Assembly: GCF_013386585.1 (NCBI RefSeq)
Contig: NZ_JACARO010000059.1
Span: 43,032 to 107,031 of the forward strand
Direction: 5' to 3'
Length of the DNA: 64,000 nt
Source: Pseudomonas sp. P7548
GTDB taxonomy: Bacteria > Pseudomonadota > Gammaproteobacteria > Pseudomonadales > Pseudomonadaceae
Under the pieces are notes generated by a model, which saw nothing but the letters and a program-made list of their open reading frames with translations, did not search any database and was not told the origin of the DNA. Below are positions 25,124-34,146 of this stretch, one piece after another. Both the position numbers and the translations under genes were made by a program. Numbering within the stretch: position 1 is the stretch's first letter; every line of letters begins with the position of its first letter.

Positions 25124-25579
25124 ATGAAAGTCGCCATCCTTTCCGGCTCGGTCTACGGCACCGCAGAAGAAGTCGCCCGCCACGCCGCCGGCATCCTCAA
25201 GGCCGCCGGCTTTGACGCCTGGCACAACCCGCGTGCGACCTTGGCCGACGTGCAGGCTTTCGCCCCCGAGGCGTTCCTGGCAGTGACCTCCACCACCGGC
25301 ATGGGTGAGTTGCCTGACAACCTGCAACCGCTGTACTCGTCCATCCGCGACCAGTTGCCTGCCGCCTGGCGTGGCCTGCCAGGCGCGGTGATCGGTTTGG
25401 GTGATGCGAGCTATGGCGATACCTTCTGCGGAGGCGGCGAGCAAATGCGCGAGCTGTTCGGCGAGTTGGGTGTGCGCGAAGTGCTGCCAATGCTGCGCCT
25501 GGACGCCAGCGAAAGCGTCACCCCCGAAGCTGACGCCGAGCCGTGGCTGGCGGAGCTGGTCACTGCACTGCGCGGCTGA
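25124..25579 (+). CDS. MioC-type flavodoxin
   Basis: A 151-residue FMN protein of the flavodoxin/MioC group. ATG 25124 has AGGA 8 bases upstream. The phosphate loop S-G-S-V-Y-G-T-A-E-E (about 8-17), T-S-T-T-G-M-G-E-L-P-D-N (about 57-68) and G-L-G-D-A-S-Y-G-D-T-F-C (about 90-101) are the three FMN-contact loops. It carries single electrons to partners such as biotin synthase in E. coli. Its 3' end overlaps the convergent LysR gene by 20 bases. Confidence 0.9.
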   Translation: MKVAILSGSVYGTAEEVARHAAGILKAAGFDAWHNPRATLADVQAFAPEAFLAVTSTTGMGELPDNLQPLYSSIRDQLPAAWRGLPGAVIGLGDASYGDTFCGGGEQMRELFGELGVREVLPMLRLDASESVTPEADAEPWLAELVTALRG

Positions 25580-26456
25580 CCGGAAACTCGCGCAGCAACG
25601 CCAGCCAGGCCTGGGCGGCTTTGGACAGATAGGCTCCCTCACGCCAGATAAAGGCGATGTCCCAGCGCAGGTACTCCGGCGCCTTGAGCGTCAGGCGTAC
25701 CACCCCTGGTCGCACCAGCCCACGGGCGACCACACTGGGCAGCAACACCACGCCCTGGCCGGCCGCCACCAGCGCCACGAGGAAATCTGCCTGCCCGCTG
25801 CGGCCGATTTCCTTCGGGGTGAAACCCAATTGCTGGCAGGCCTGCATCAGCCGATCGTTCAGCACAAAACTGCGCTGGTACATCAGGAACGGCGTGTCAG
25901 CCAATTCCTCAAGACGGACCTGGGCATTGTCCGCCAAGGGATGGTCCATCGGCAGCAAGGCATCCAGCGGTTCATCGCAGAACGCTTGCCAGGCAAAGGC
26001 CGGGTCGCTGGGCATCAGGCTGCCACCCACGTCCAGCTCGCCGCTGAGGATCGCCTGCTCGATCGTACGACTGCCACCCTCCAGCAATTGAATGGTGACG
26101 TTCGGGTAGCGCCTGCGGTACTCGGCAAACAGCCCGGCAAACAACGTGTCTCCCGCCAACAGCGGCAGGCCCAGGCGCAACTCGCCGCGGGTCAGTTGCT
26201 GCATGTCATCCAGTTCGCTGAGTAACTCGGCCTGCAGGCGCAGCATGGCCTCGGCCAGCTGCAGCACCACCTCGCCGGCGGCGGTCAGGCGGATCTGCGA
26301 GCCGGTGCGCTCCAGCAAGGGAGTGCCCAGGCTTTCCTCCAACTGCGCGACCTGTTTGCTGACGGCCGATTGGCTGATGTGCAGGGTTCTACCGGCCTGG
26401 GTAAAACCTCCACGGTGGATCACTTCGACAAAGCTGCGCAGCTGTTTGAATTCCAT
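25560..26456 (-). CDS. LysR-type regulator, probably of the adjacent cidA/lrgB pair
   Basis: A 298-residue LysR regulator. It has an N-terminal winged HTH (1-60, with the S-Q-S-A-V-S-K-Q-V-A-Q-L-E-E recognition segment) and a periplasmic-binding-like effector domain (about 90-295). It is transcribed away from cidA/lrgB with about 100 bases between starts, the classic LysR-target layout, and CidR is the known regulator of such holin-like genes. The inducer is unknown; acetate or pyruvate is the usual guess for CidR. Confidence 0.88.
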   Translation of the reverse strand: MEFKQLRSFVEVIHRGGFTQAGRTLHISQSAVSKQVAQLEESLGTPLLERTGSQIRLTAAGEVVLQLAEAMLRLQAELLSELDDMQQLTRGELRLGLPLLAGDTLFAGLFAEYRRRYPNVTIQLLEGGSRTIEQAILSGELDVGGSLMPSDPAFAWQAFCDEPLDALLPMDHPLADNAQVRLEELADTPFLMYQRSFVLNDRLMQACQQLGFTPKEIGRSGQADFLVALVAAGQGVVLLPSVVARGLVRPGVVRLTLKAPEYLRWDIAFIWREGAYLSKAAQAWLALLREFPVSRAVQ

Positions 26457-26555
26457 GGGGCGTGATTCCAGATTGGAATAGTTGGCAGTCTAACAATTCG
26501 CTGTGGGGATGGGCATGGCCTCTTTAAAATGGCGTTCTGCGAGGAACCCAAGCCC

Positions 26556-26942
26556 ATGAAACGTTTCACCTTCAAACACCTCGGTCGTCTGCTGGCGGAG
26601 TTGGTCGTGCTATTGGCTATCTACCTGTTGGGGTGTGAACTGGCCGTATGGCTGGCCTGGCCGATTCCGGGCGGCGTAGTGGGCCTGGGCCTGTTGCTGG
26701 CGACCTTCGCCAGTGGGCTGGTCAAGCCGGCGGCCCTGCAACTGGGCGCCGGGGTGTTGATGGCGGAGATGCTGCTGTTCTTTATCCCGGCCTTGATGAG
26801 CCTGCTCGATTACGGCGGCCTGTTGCTCAACGACGGCTGGCGCATCCTGCTGGTGATCGGCTTCAGCACGCTGGCGGTGATGCTGGTGACCGCGTTTACC
26901 GTCGAGCTGGTGTGCCGCTGGAGAATGCGCCGTGAAGCTTGA
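26556..26942 (+). CDS. CidA/LrgA family holin-like protein
   Basis: A 128-residue membrane protein with four hydrophobic helices (about 15-35, 38-55, 66-88 and 95-120) and the family P-I-P-G-G-V-V-G-L motif between helices. ATG 26556 follows a GAGGA site. CidA/LrgA proteins affect murein hydrolase export, cell lysis or small-metabolite transport together with a CidB/LrgB partner. Its stop overlaps the lrgB start by 11 bases, so the two are translationally coupled. Confidence 0.88.
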   Translation: MKRFTFKHLGRLLAELVVLLAIYLLGCELAVWLAWPIPGGVVGLGLLLATFASGLVKPAALQLGAGVLMAEMLLFFIPALMSLLDYGGLLLNDGWRILLVIGFSTLAVMLVTAFTVELVCRWRMRREA

Positions 26943-27618
26943 GCTGATGCCGGTGTTCTGGCTCGCCCTGACCCTGGGTGCCTACATCTTCAGCCGCTGG
27001 ATCTACCGCCGCACCGGGCGCTACCTGTTGTCGCCATTGATTCTGGTGCCGGTGTTGCTGCTGGCGGTGGCCGTGCCGATGAAAACGGCCTACGCCGAAT
27101 ACGCCGCCGACACCCATTGGCTGATGCTGGTACTGGGCCCGGTCACCGTGGCGTTCGCCGTGCCGATCTGGCAACAGCGCCGGTTGCTGGCACGCCACTG
27201 GTCGGCGTTGCTGCTGGGGATGATCGCGGGCAGCGCGGCGTCCATCGCCACCTCGTTCGGCCTGGCCAAGGCGCTGGCGCTGGACAGCTCGGTGACAATG
27301 TCCCTGGTACCGCGCTCCATCACCACGCCGTTTGCCATGCCGGTGAGTTCCGACCTCGGCGGCGTGCCGGAACTCACCGCTGTGTTCGTGATGTTCACCG
27401 GTGTGTTCGGCGCCATGCTCGGCGGCGTGCTGCTCAAGTGGTTGCCGTTGCGCACACCACTGGCGCGGGGTGCCCTGTTTGGCGTGGGTGCCCATGGCGC
27501 AGGCGTCAGCCGGGCGCGGGAAGTGGGCGGCGAAGAGGGTTCGGTGGCGGGCCTGGTGATGGTGCTGACCGGGCTGCTCAACCTGTTCGCCGTGCCTTTA
27601 TTGGCGGCGCTTCTCTGA
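26932..27618 (+). CDS. LrgB/CidB family membrane protein
   Basis: A 228-residue polytopic protein of the LrgB family. It starts at GTG 26932 inside the end of cidA, with GGAG 8 bases upstream. It has the family's L-V-P-R-S-I-T-T-P-F-A-M and G-A-H-G-A-G-V-S-R-A-R-E segments. It partners CidA in control of lysis or in pyruvate/glycolate-type transport. The LysR, cidA, lrgB and aldolase order resembles what I recall of P. aeruginosa PAO1 around PA3430-PA3433. Confidence 0.9.
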   Translation: MKLELMPVFWLALTLGAYIFSRWIYRRTGRYLLSPLILVPVLLLAVAVPMKTAYAEYAADTHWLMLVLGPVTVAFAVPIWQQRRLLARHWSALLLGMIAGSAASIATSFGLAKALALDSSVTMSLVPRSITTPFAMPVSSDLGGVPELTAVFVMFTGVFGAMLGGVLLKWLPLRTPLARGALFGVGAHGAGVSRAREVGGEEGSVAGLVMVLTGLLNLFAVPLLAALL

Positions 27619-27724
27619 CGCCATTTGGACTATTCTTCTGACTGACTCGCACGGTCATCAAGCTGGCTGCCAAGGCAACTACGGTGGCCGGGGTGTCTGA
27701 CTAGACTGGCTCATCACCGAAAAA

Positions 27725-27732
27725 AACAATAA
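27725..27732 (+). promoter_or_regulatory. candidate Hfq/Crc target motif (AANAANAA)
   Basis: AACAATAA lies about 30 bases upstream of the class II aldolase start codon and just before its ribosome site, the usual position for Crc/Hfq catabolite-repression motifs in Pseudomonas mRNAs. Confidence 0.35.
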
Positions 27733-27761
27733 TTAAGAAGTGCGCCAAGGAGGTCATTGCC

Positions 27762-28544
27762 GTGAGCCTAGCCCCCGTTCTAACGCCACAGAATGTCAAA
27801 GACCAGGTCAGCGCTGCCGAATGGCAAGCCCGTGTCGACCTGGCAGCCTGCTATCGCCTGGTGGCGCTGCATGGCTGGGACGACCTGATCTTCACCCATA
27901 TTTCGGCGAAGGTGCCGGGCACCGATGATTTCCTGATCAACCCCTATGGGCTGATGTTCCATGAGATCACGGCGTCGAGCCTGGTCAAGGTGGACCAGGC
28001 CGGCAACAAGCTGATGGACAGCCCCTACGAGATCAACCCGGCGGGCTACACCATCCACAGCGCCATCCATGAAGTGCGCCACGATGTGACGTGCGTACTG
28101 CATACCCACACCGCAGCAGGTGTGGCGGTCGCCGCGCAGAAGCAGGGCGTGTTGCCGATCAGCCAGCAATCGATCTTCGTGCTGTCCAGCCTGGCCTATC
28201 ATGCCTATGAAGGCGTGGCGCTGAACCACGAAGAGAAAGCCCGCCTGCAGGCCGACCTGGGCGAAAACAGCTTCCTGATGCTGCACAACCACGGCTTGCT
28301 CACCTGCGGCAGCAGCATTGCCGACTCTTTCCTGATGATGTTCACCTTCCAGCGCGCCTGCGAAATCCAGGTGCTGGCGCAAAACGGCGGGGCCGAGTTG
28401 ATTGCCATCGGGCCGCAGATCCTGGCCGGGGCCAAGGCGATGGTGGCGGCTGTCACAAAGAGCGCCCAAGGTATGGGAGGCGCGCTGGCCTGGCCGGCGT
28501 TGCTGCGTAAGCTGGACAGCCAAGACCCGGGGTATAAAAGCTGA
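27762..28544 (+). CDS. class II aldolase/adducin family protein
   Basis: A 260-residue metal-dependent aldolase-fold protein. GTG 27762 is preceded by AGGAGG at 8 bases. Metal-binding histidines are seen in V-L-H-T-H-T-A-A-G near residue 112 and H-N-H-G-L-L-T-C-G near 175, and the family start W-D-D-L-I-F-T-H-I-S is intact. The true substrate is not known for this subgroup, which resembles adducin-like rather than fuculose-phosphate aldolases. It overlaps the next gene by one base (TGATG), so aldolase and hydrolase are made together. Confidence 0.88.
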   Translation: MSLAPVLTPQNVKDQVSAAEWQARVDLAACYRLVALHGWDDLIFTHISAKVPGTDDFLINPYGLMFHEITASSLVKVDQAGNKLMDSPYEINPAGYTIHSAIHEVRHDVTCVLHTHTAAGVAVAAQKQGVLPISQQSIFVLSSLAYHAYEGVALNHEEKARLQADLGENSFLMLHNHGLLTCGSSIADSFLMMFTFQRACEIQVLAQNGGAELIAIGPQILAGAKAMVAAVTKSAQGMGGALAWPALLRKLDSQDPGYKS

Positions 28545-29446
28545 TGCCACTCGCCGAGATCCCGCTCAGAGCCTGGCGCAAGCGCAGCCAGGCCTTCGAC
28601 TTCCGTGGCCGCACGATCCGTTACTGGGTGGCCGGGCAAGGCGAACCGCTATTGTTGATTCACGGCTTTCCCACCGCCAGCTGGGACTGGCATTACCTGT
28701 GGCAGCCCCTGGCCCAGCGCAACCTGGTGATCGCGTGCGACATGCTGGGGTTCGGCGAATCCGCCAAGCCGTTGGATCACGACTACTGCCTGCTGGAACA
28801 GGCCGATTTGCAGCAAGCCTTGCTTGAACACCTGCGGGTGGAGCAGCCGGTGCATGTGCTGGCCCATGATTACGGCGACAGCGTTGCCCAGGAATTGCTG
28901 GCGCGGCATTACGAGGGTCGCTTTCAGATGGCCAGTTGCGTGTTCCTCAACGGCGGCCTGTTTCCCGAAACCCATCGCCCGGCCCTGGTACAGAAACTGC
29001 TGCTCAGCCCCCTGGGCTGGATGATCGGTCGCGCCTTTGGGCGCAACGCGTTGTCGGACAGCTTCAGCCAGATTTTCGGGCCCCACACCCGGCCCAGCGA
29101 AAGCGCCCTGGATGACTTCTGGAGCCTGATCCACTGCAACGACGGCACGCGCATCCTGCACAAACTGATCGCCTATATTCCCCAGCGCCGTCGCCAGCGC
29201 GAGCGATGGGTCGCGGCGATGCAGCGTGGCGACGTGCCCTTGCGGGTGATCGACGGTGAGGTCGACCCGATCTCCGGCGCGCACATGGTGGAGCGTTATC
29301 ACCAGTTGGTACCGCACGCTGACACGGTGCTGCTGGCAGGCATCGGCCACTACCCGCAGATTGAGGCGCCGGTGCAGGTGCTCAAGCATTACCTGGCGTT
29401 TCGCGAGCGTATTGGCCATCCGGCGCCTCGGGTTGCCTATTCCTGA
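28544..29446 (+). CDS. alpha/beta hydrolase (epoxide hydrolase / haloalkane dehalogenase type)
   Basis: A 300-residue alpha/beta-fold hydrolase. The oxyanion motif is H-G-F-P-T-A-S-W-D-W (about 40-49). The nucleophile elbow H-D-Y-G-D-S-V-A carries Asp instead of Ser (near residue 109), which points to epoxide hydrolase or dehalogenase chemistry. The catalytic His is in G-I-G-H-Y-P-Q near 268 and an acid in D-G-E-V-D-P. It shares a base with the aldolase stop codon. The substrate is unknown. Confidence 0.87.
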   Translation: MPLAEIPLRAWRKRSQAFDFRGRTIRYWVAGQGEPLLLIHGFPTASWDWHYLWQPLAQRNLVIACDMLGFGESAKPLDHDYCLLEQADLQQALLEHLRVEQPVHVLAHDYGDSVAQELLARHYEGRFQMASCVFLNGGLFPETHRPALVQKLLLSPLGWMIGRAFGRNALSDSFSQIFGPHTRPSESALDDFWSLIHCNDGTRILHKLIAYIPQRRRQRERWVAAMQRGDVPLRVIDGEVDPISGAHMVERYHQLVPHADTVLLAGIGHYPQIEAPVQVLKHYLAFRERIGHPAPRVAYS

Positions 29447-29564
29447 GCGGCACAATCATCCCGCTGCCTTATCGAGCACCATTCAGCCTCGGGCGACTTT
29501 ATTGTGACCGCAGGCGCTGTGCCTGACACTCAACCCATTCCCATTGTCGCCAGCGGAGTTCGGT

Positions 29565-30476
29565 ATGAGTGAGTCAGTGCAGTTCCAGGATAAGGTCGTG
29601 ATCGTCACCGGTGCCGGCGGCGGGTTGGGCCGGGCCCATGCGCTGCTGTTCGCCAGGCATGGGGCCAAGGTGCTGGTCAACGACTTGGGCGGCTCTACCC
29701 AGGGCGAGGGCGCTAATGCCTCCGCTGCCGACCGCGTGGTCGCCGAAATCCGCGAAGCGGGCGGCATTGCCGAAGCCAACCATGATTCCGTCACCGACGG
29801 CGACAAGATCGTACAGAACGCGCTGGACGCCTTCGGTCGCATCGACGTGGTGGTCAACAACGCTGGCATCCTGCGCGATAAGACCTTCCACAAAATGGAC
29901 GACAGCGACTGGGACCTGGTTTACCGGGTGCATGTCGAAGGCGCCTACAAAGTCACCCGCGCCGCCTGGCCGCACCTGCGTGAGCAAGGCTATGGCCGGG
30001 TGATCTTCACCGCCTCCACCTCGGGCATCTACGGCAATTTCGGCCAGTCCAACTACGGCATGGCCAAGCTCGGCTTGTATGGCCTGACCCGCACCCTGGC
30101 GCTGGAAGGGCGCAAGAACAACATCCTGGTGAACGCCATTGCCCCCACGGGCGGCACGCGCATGACCGAAGGCCTGATCCCGCCGCAAGTGTTCGAGCGC
30201 CTCAAGCCGGAGTTGGTCAGCCCCTTGGTGGTGTACCTGGGCAGCGAGGCGTGCCAGGAAACCTCGGGGTTGTTCGAGGTGGGCGGCGGATGGATCGGCA
30301 AGACCCGTTGGGAGCGCAGCCTGGGCGTGGGCTTTGACCCCGAGGCCGGTTTCTCCCCTGACGATGTGGCGGCGCATTGGGCGCAGATCTGCGACTTCCA
30401 CGGCGCGGCGCACCCCAAGGACAACATCGAAGCATTGAAGGAGATGATGGCCAACTTACAGAAGTTCAGCCTCTGA
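29565..30476 (+). CDS. short-chain dehydrogenase (MFE-2/17beta-HSD4-like)
   Basis: A 303-residue NAD(P)-dependent SDR. ATG 29565 has GGAG 6 bases upstream. It has T-G-A-G-G-G-L-G (about 14-21), N-D-L-G-G near 40, N-N-A-G-I-L-R-D near 92, catalytic Y-G-M-A-K (Tyr near 165), and a C-terminal extension with G-G-G-W-I-G-K-T-R-W. These are typical of the 3-hydroxyacyl-CoA dehydrogenase domain of peroxisomal multifunctional enzyme 2. It probably oxidises 3-hydroxyacyl-CoA or a related alcohol. A terminator follows. Confidence 0.9.
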   Translation: MSESVQFQDKVVIVTGAGGGLGRAHALLFARHGAKVLVNDLGGSTQGEGANASAADRVVAEIREAGGIAEANHDSVTDGDKIVQNALDAFGRIDVVVNNAGILRDKTFHKMDDSDWDLVYRVHVEGAYKVTRAAWPHLREQGYGRVIFTASTSGIYGNFGQSNYGMAKLGLYGLTRTLALEGRKNNILVNAIAPTGGTRMTEGLIPPQVFERLKPELVSPLVVYLGSEACQETSGLFEVGGGWIGKTRWERSLGVGFDPEAGFSPDDVAAHWAQICDFHGAAHPKDNIEALKEMMANLQKFSL

Positions 30477-30502
30477 TCGTTGCTGGAACACGGTTGAATC
30501 CC

Positions 30503-30529
30503 ACGGGGCGCTGAGAGCGCCCCGTTTTA
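30503..30529 (+). terminator. rho-independent terminator after the SDR gene
   Basis: A 10-bp perfect stem ACGGGGCGCT / AGCGCCCCGT, GAG loop, then TTTAT. It ends the aldolase-hydrolase-SDR transcription unit. Confidence 0.85.
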
Positions 30530-30539
30530 TTTGGGGCAT

Positions 30540-30567
30540 AAAAAAGGCCGCTGCACAGGCAGCGGCC
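30540..30567 (-). terminator. minus-strand rho-independent terminator
   Basis: A 9-bp perfect stem GGCCGCTGC / GCAGCGGCC with an ACAG loop. The plus strand has six A before it and no T-run after it, so it functions as a terminator only for leftward transcription. No annotated minus-strand gene lies to its right for over 6 kb. Confidence 0.75.
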
Positions 30568-30959
30568 GAAGTAAGACGTTGGATCAAGGAGCGACAAATC
30601 AACGTCAGTGAACACCGATAACAGATTGAAAACAGGCCTCAATCCATTTGAATCCAGCTGTTCTTCCGGTTACGGAAGCGGGCGGTTCGCCCTGAAAGCC
30701 CGGTAAGCATATTCGGTTGTAACAGAATGAGTAATAGCGGATCGGGACAAGGACTGTTACTGAATTGGCAACAGTTGCGCGGCGCACCATCCATGCCCCT
30801 GATAACCCGCCATCCACCCGGTCCATGCCCCCGCGAAAACCCCGGCCGGAGCGCCGGTTAATCCTTTTGAGCGACAGCACGAATACCCCTTTGGTGCGCT
30901 TATCGCTCCTGATGTGCGGCAGTAGGGTGGGGCCTTCTGTCACTCACCGGGGAAGACGC

Positions 30960-32741
30960 ATGACAAAAACAACAATGCGCGCCATCTTCACGCCGCAAGC
31001 GCTGGCGGCTGCGGTTGCACTGGGTTGCTGCGCCCAGGCGCAGGCTGTTTCGTTCAACATTGGCGAGATCGAAGGGCAATTCGACTCCTCGCTGTCGGTC
31101 GGCGCGAGTTGGGGCATGCGCGATGCCGACAAGAAGCTGGTGGGCGTGACCAATGGCGGTACGGGGCAGGCGTCTACCGGGGATGACGGGCGGCTGAACT
31201 TCAAGAAGGGCGAGACCTTCTCCAAGATTTTCAAGGGCATTCACGACCTGGAGCTCAAGTACGGTGACAGCGGCGTCTTCGTGCGCGGCAAGTACTGGTA
31301 CGACTTTGAGTTGCAGGACGAAGACCGCGAGTTCAAGCAGATCAGCAATCACCATCGCGATGAAGGCGCACGCTCCTCCGGCTACGAATTGCTCGATGCC
31401 TTTGTCTATCACAACTACTCCATCGCCGACCTGCCGGGCAACGTGCGCGTGGGCAAGCAAGTGGTCAGTTGGGGCGAGAGCACCTTTATCGGCAACTCCA
31501 TCAATAGCATCAACCCCATCGATGTCTCGGCCTTCCGCCGCCCAGGTGCGGAGATCAAGGAAGGGCTGATTCCGGTGAACATGCTGTTCGCTTCGCAGAG
31601 CCTCACCAACCAACTGACCGTGGAAGGCTTCTACCAGTTGAACTGGGAAAACACCGTGGTGGATAACTGCGGGACGTTCTTTGGCAATGACGTAGTAGCC
31701 CACGGTTGTAACAACAACTACACCGTGGGGACTGCGGCGGCGGCGGGGTTCCAGCCGCTGGCCAGGGCTTTCGGGCAAGGCTTTGCAGTGACCAACGAAG
31801 GGATTGTGGTACAGCGTGGTAAGGACCGTGAGGCCCGCGACGGCGGCCAGTTTGGCGGTGCCTTGCGCTGGCTGGGGGACGACACTGAGTACGCGTTGTA
31901 TTTCATGAATTACCACAGCCGTACACCGACGGTGGGTACCACCAGTGCCGGGCAGGGCACGCTGAATGCGTTGGCCGGTATGGCAGGGTTTGTCCCTGCG
32001 GCGTTACTGCCGTCGCTCAAATCAAGCGTCATGCTTGGTCGTGGCCAGTACTACCTCGAATACCCGGAAGACATTCGCCTCTACGGCGCCAGCTTCTCGA
32101 CCACCTTGCCCACCGGCACGGCGTGGAGCGGCGAAATCAGCTACCGGCCCAACGCCCCCGTGCAGTTGAACACCACCGACCTGACGCTGGCGCTGGTTAA
32201 CCCGGCAACTCCCGGAACTTCGGTCATCAGTTCCTCTGCCGGCGCCGACAACAAAGGCTACCGCCGCAAGCAAATCACCCAGGCTCAAACCACCTTTACT
32301 CAGTTCTTCGATCAGGTCTTGGGCGCTGACCGTCTGACCTTGGTGGGCGAGGCGGGCGTCACCTATGTGGCGGGCCTGGAATCCAAGAGCAAGCTGCGCT
32401 ATGGGCGTGATTCGGTTTACGGCGTTTACGGCTACCAAGGTGATACCGATGGGTTTGTCACCGCCACCTCCTATGGTTACCGCGCCCGGGCGATCCTCGA
32501 CTACAGCAACGTGTTTGCCGGGGTCAACCTCAAGCCGAACCTGTCTTGGTCCCATGACGTGAAAGGCTACGGCCCCAACGGCCTGTTCAACGAAGGCGCC
32601 AAGGCGGTGAGCATCGGTGTCGATGCCGACTACCGCAACACCTACACCGCCAGCCTCAGTTACACCGACTTTTTCGGTGGCCACTACAACACCCTGACCG
32701 ACCGCGACTTCCTGTCCCTCAGCGTCGGTGCGAACTTCTGA
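30960..32741 (+). CDS. DUF1302 outer-membrane protein
   Basis: A 593-residue protein. ATG 30960 follows GGGGAA. The signal peptide ends near A-Q-A-Q-A-V-S-F, and the rest is rich in alternating aromatic beta strands, including a terminal aromatic strand ending in Phe (S-V-G-A-N-F), as in outer-membrane barrels. DUF1302 and DUF1329 proteins are regularly paired, often beside genes for hydrophobic-substrate catabolism. Uptake or envelope transport of such compounds is the usual inference. An AACAACAA motif lies just inside the coding start. DUF1329 follows 24 bases later. Confidence 0.85.
   Translation: MTKTTMRAIFTPQALAAAVALGCCAQAQAVSFNIGEIEGQFDSSLSVGASWGMRDADKKLVGVTNGGTGQASTGDDGRLNFKKGETFSKIFKGIHDLELKYGDSGVFVRGKYWYDFELQDEDREFKQISNHHRDEGARSSGYELLDAFVYHNYSIADLPGNVRVGKQVVSWGESTFIGNSINSINPIDVSAFRRPGAEIKEGLIPVNMLFASQSLTNQLTVEGFYQLNWENTVVDNCGTFFGNDVVAHGCNNNYTVGTAAAAGFQPLARAFGQGFAVTNEGIVVQRGKDREARDGGQFGGALRWLGDDTEYALYFMNYHSRTPTVGTTSAGQGTLNALAGMAGFVPAALLPSLKSSVMLGRGQYYLEYPEDIRLYGASFSTTLPTGTAWSGEISYRPNAPVQLNTTDLTLALVNPATPGTSVISSSAGADNKGYRRKQITQAQTTFTQFFDQVLGADRLTLVGEAGVTYVAGLESKSKLRYGRDSVYGVYGYQGDTDGFVTATSYGYRARAILDYSNVFAGVNLKPNLSWSHDVKGYGPNGLFNEGAKAVSIGVDADYRNTYTASLSYTDFFGGHYNTLTDRDFLSLSVGANF
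30968..30975 (+). promoter_or_regulatory. candidate Hfq/Crc target motif AACAACAA
   Basis: An exact AANAANAA motif of the archetypal AACAACAA form spans codons 3-6 of the DUF1302 gene, in the initiation region where Hfq/Crc would block translation. Confidence 0.5.
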
Positions 32742-32765
32742 TCACGGTTTGAAAAGGACAACTTC

Positions 32766-34133
32766 ATGCGCAAGATGATTCTGCAATGCGGCGTATTGGC
32801 CCTTAGCCTGATGGCCGCCAATGTCATGGCCGCTGTGTCCCCGGACGAAGCCGCCAAGCTCGGCACCACCCTGACCCCCATGGGCTCGGAAAAGGCCGGC
32901 AACGCCGATGGCTCGATCCCGGCCTGGACGGGCGGCATCCCGAAAAACGCCGGCGCGGTGGACAGCAAGGGTTTTCTCGCCGACCCGTTCGCCAGTGAGA
33001 AACCGCTGTTCGTGATCACCGCGGCCACCGTCGACAAGTACAAGGACAAACTCTCCGACGGCCAGGTCGCCATGTTCAAGCGCTACCCCGAGACCTACAA
33101 GATCCCGGTCTACCCCAGCCACCGCACGGTCAACCTGCCGGCGGACATCTACGAGTCGATCAAGCGCAGCGCCCTGAATGTGCACGCGATCAACGACGGC
33201 AACGGCTTGGAGAACTTCACCGGCAACCGCTACTACGCGTTCCCGATTCCGAAGAATGGCGTGGAGGTGCTGTGGAACCACATCACCCGTTACCACGGTG
33301 GCAACCTGCGCCGCATCATCACCCAGGCCACCCCGCAGACCAACGGCAGCTACACCCCGATCCGCTTCGAGGAAGAAGTGGCGGTGCCGCAGTTGATTCC
33401 GGACATGGACCCGGCCAAGGGCGCCAACGTGCTGACCTTCTTCAAGCAGTCGGTGACCGCGCCGGCGCGCCTGGCCGGTAACGTGCTGCTGGTGCATGAG
33501 ACCCTCGACCAGGTGAAGGAACCGCGCCTGGCGTGGATCTACAATGCCGGCCAACGCCGGGTACGCCGCGCGCCGCAAGTGGCGTATGACGGGCCGGGCA
33601 CGGCGTCCGACGGCCTGCGCACCTCCGACAACTTCGACATGTTCTCCGGCGCTCCGGACCGTTACGACTGGAAGCTGGTGGGCAAGAAGGAGATGTACAT
33701 TCCCTACAACAGCTACAAGCTGGACCAGCCGACCCTCAAGTACGACGACATCATCAAGGCCGGCCACATCAACCAGGACCTGACCCGCTATGAGCTGCAC
33801 CGCGTGTGGGAAGTGGTCGGCACGGTCAAGCCGAGCGAGCGGCACATCTACGCCAAGCGCCACATGTACATCGACGAAGACAGTTGGCAGGTGGCACTGG
33901 TGGATCACTACGACGGCCGTGGCCAGCTGTGGCGGGTGGCCGAAGGTCATGCGCAGTTCTACTACGACCACCAGGTGCCGGCCTACACCGTGGAAACCCT
34001 GTACGACCTCATCGCCGGGCGCTACATCGCCCTGGGCATGAAAAACGAAGAGAAGAGCAGCTTCGTGTTCGGCTTCGCGGCAAAAGCAGCGGACTACACC
34101 CCGGCAGCCCTGAGGTCCGAAGGCATTCGCTGA
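32766..34133 (+). CDS. DUF1329 periplasmic protein
   Basis: A 455-residue exported protein. The signal peptide M-R-K-M-I-L-Q-C-G-V-L-A-L-S-L-M ends near V-M-A-A. The family pattern includes L-G-T-T-L-T-P-M-G-S-E-K-A-G-N near the mature N-terminus, many Tyr/Trp-rich beta strands, and R-R-V-R-R-A-P in the centre. DUF1329 has a LolA/LolB-like fold and is thought to work with the adjacent DUF1302 barrel in envelope lipid or substrate transfer. The pair forms an operon (24-base gap) ending at the 34178 terminator. Confidence 0.87.
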   Translation: MRKMILQCGVLALSLMAANVMAAVSPDEAAKLGTTLTPMGSEKAGNADGSIPAWTGGIPKNAGAVDSKGFLADPFASEKPLFVITAATVDKYKDKLSDGQVAMFKRYPETYKIPVYPSHRTVNLPADIYESIKRSALNVHAINDGNGLENFTGNRYYAFPIPKNGVEVLWNHITRYHGGNLRRIITQATPQTNGSYTPIRFEEEVAVPQLIPDMDPAKGANVLTFFKQSVTAPARLAGNVLLVHETLDQVKEPRLAWIYNAGQRRVRRAPQVAYDGPGTASDGLRTSDNFDMFSGAPDRYDWKLVGKKEMYIPYNSYKLDQPTLKYDDIIKAGHINQDLTRYELHRVWEVVGTVKPSERHIYAKRHMYIDEDSWQVALVDHYDGRGQLWRVAEGHAQFYYDHQVPAYTVETLYDLIAGRYIALGMKNEEKSSFVFGFAAKAADYTPAALRSEGIR

Positions 34134-34146
34134 TCGCACCCCCCCT

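Larger units (their letters stand above)
30477..30959. other. 483-bp intergenic region upstream of the DUF1302 gene
   Basis: No convincing protein gene. It holds two hairpins pointing in opposite directions (30503 and 30540). An imperfect inverted repeat, CTGTTAC...(G)GCAACAG, near 30752-30772 could bind the MalT-like or AraC regulator. Possible small ORFs here lack ribosome sites. Confidence 0.6.

Noticed and set aside
32742..34139. 465-codon open frame opposite the DUF1329 gene
   Set aside because: Antisense shadow; the plus strand has signal peptide, ribosome site and family motifs.
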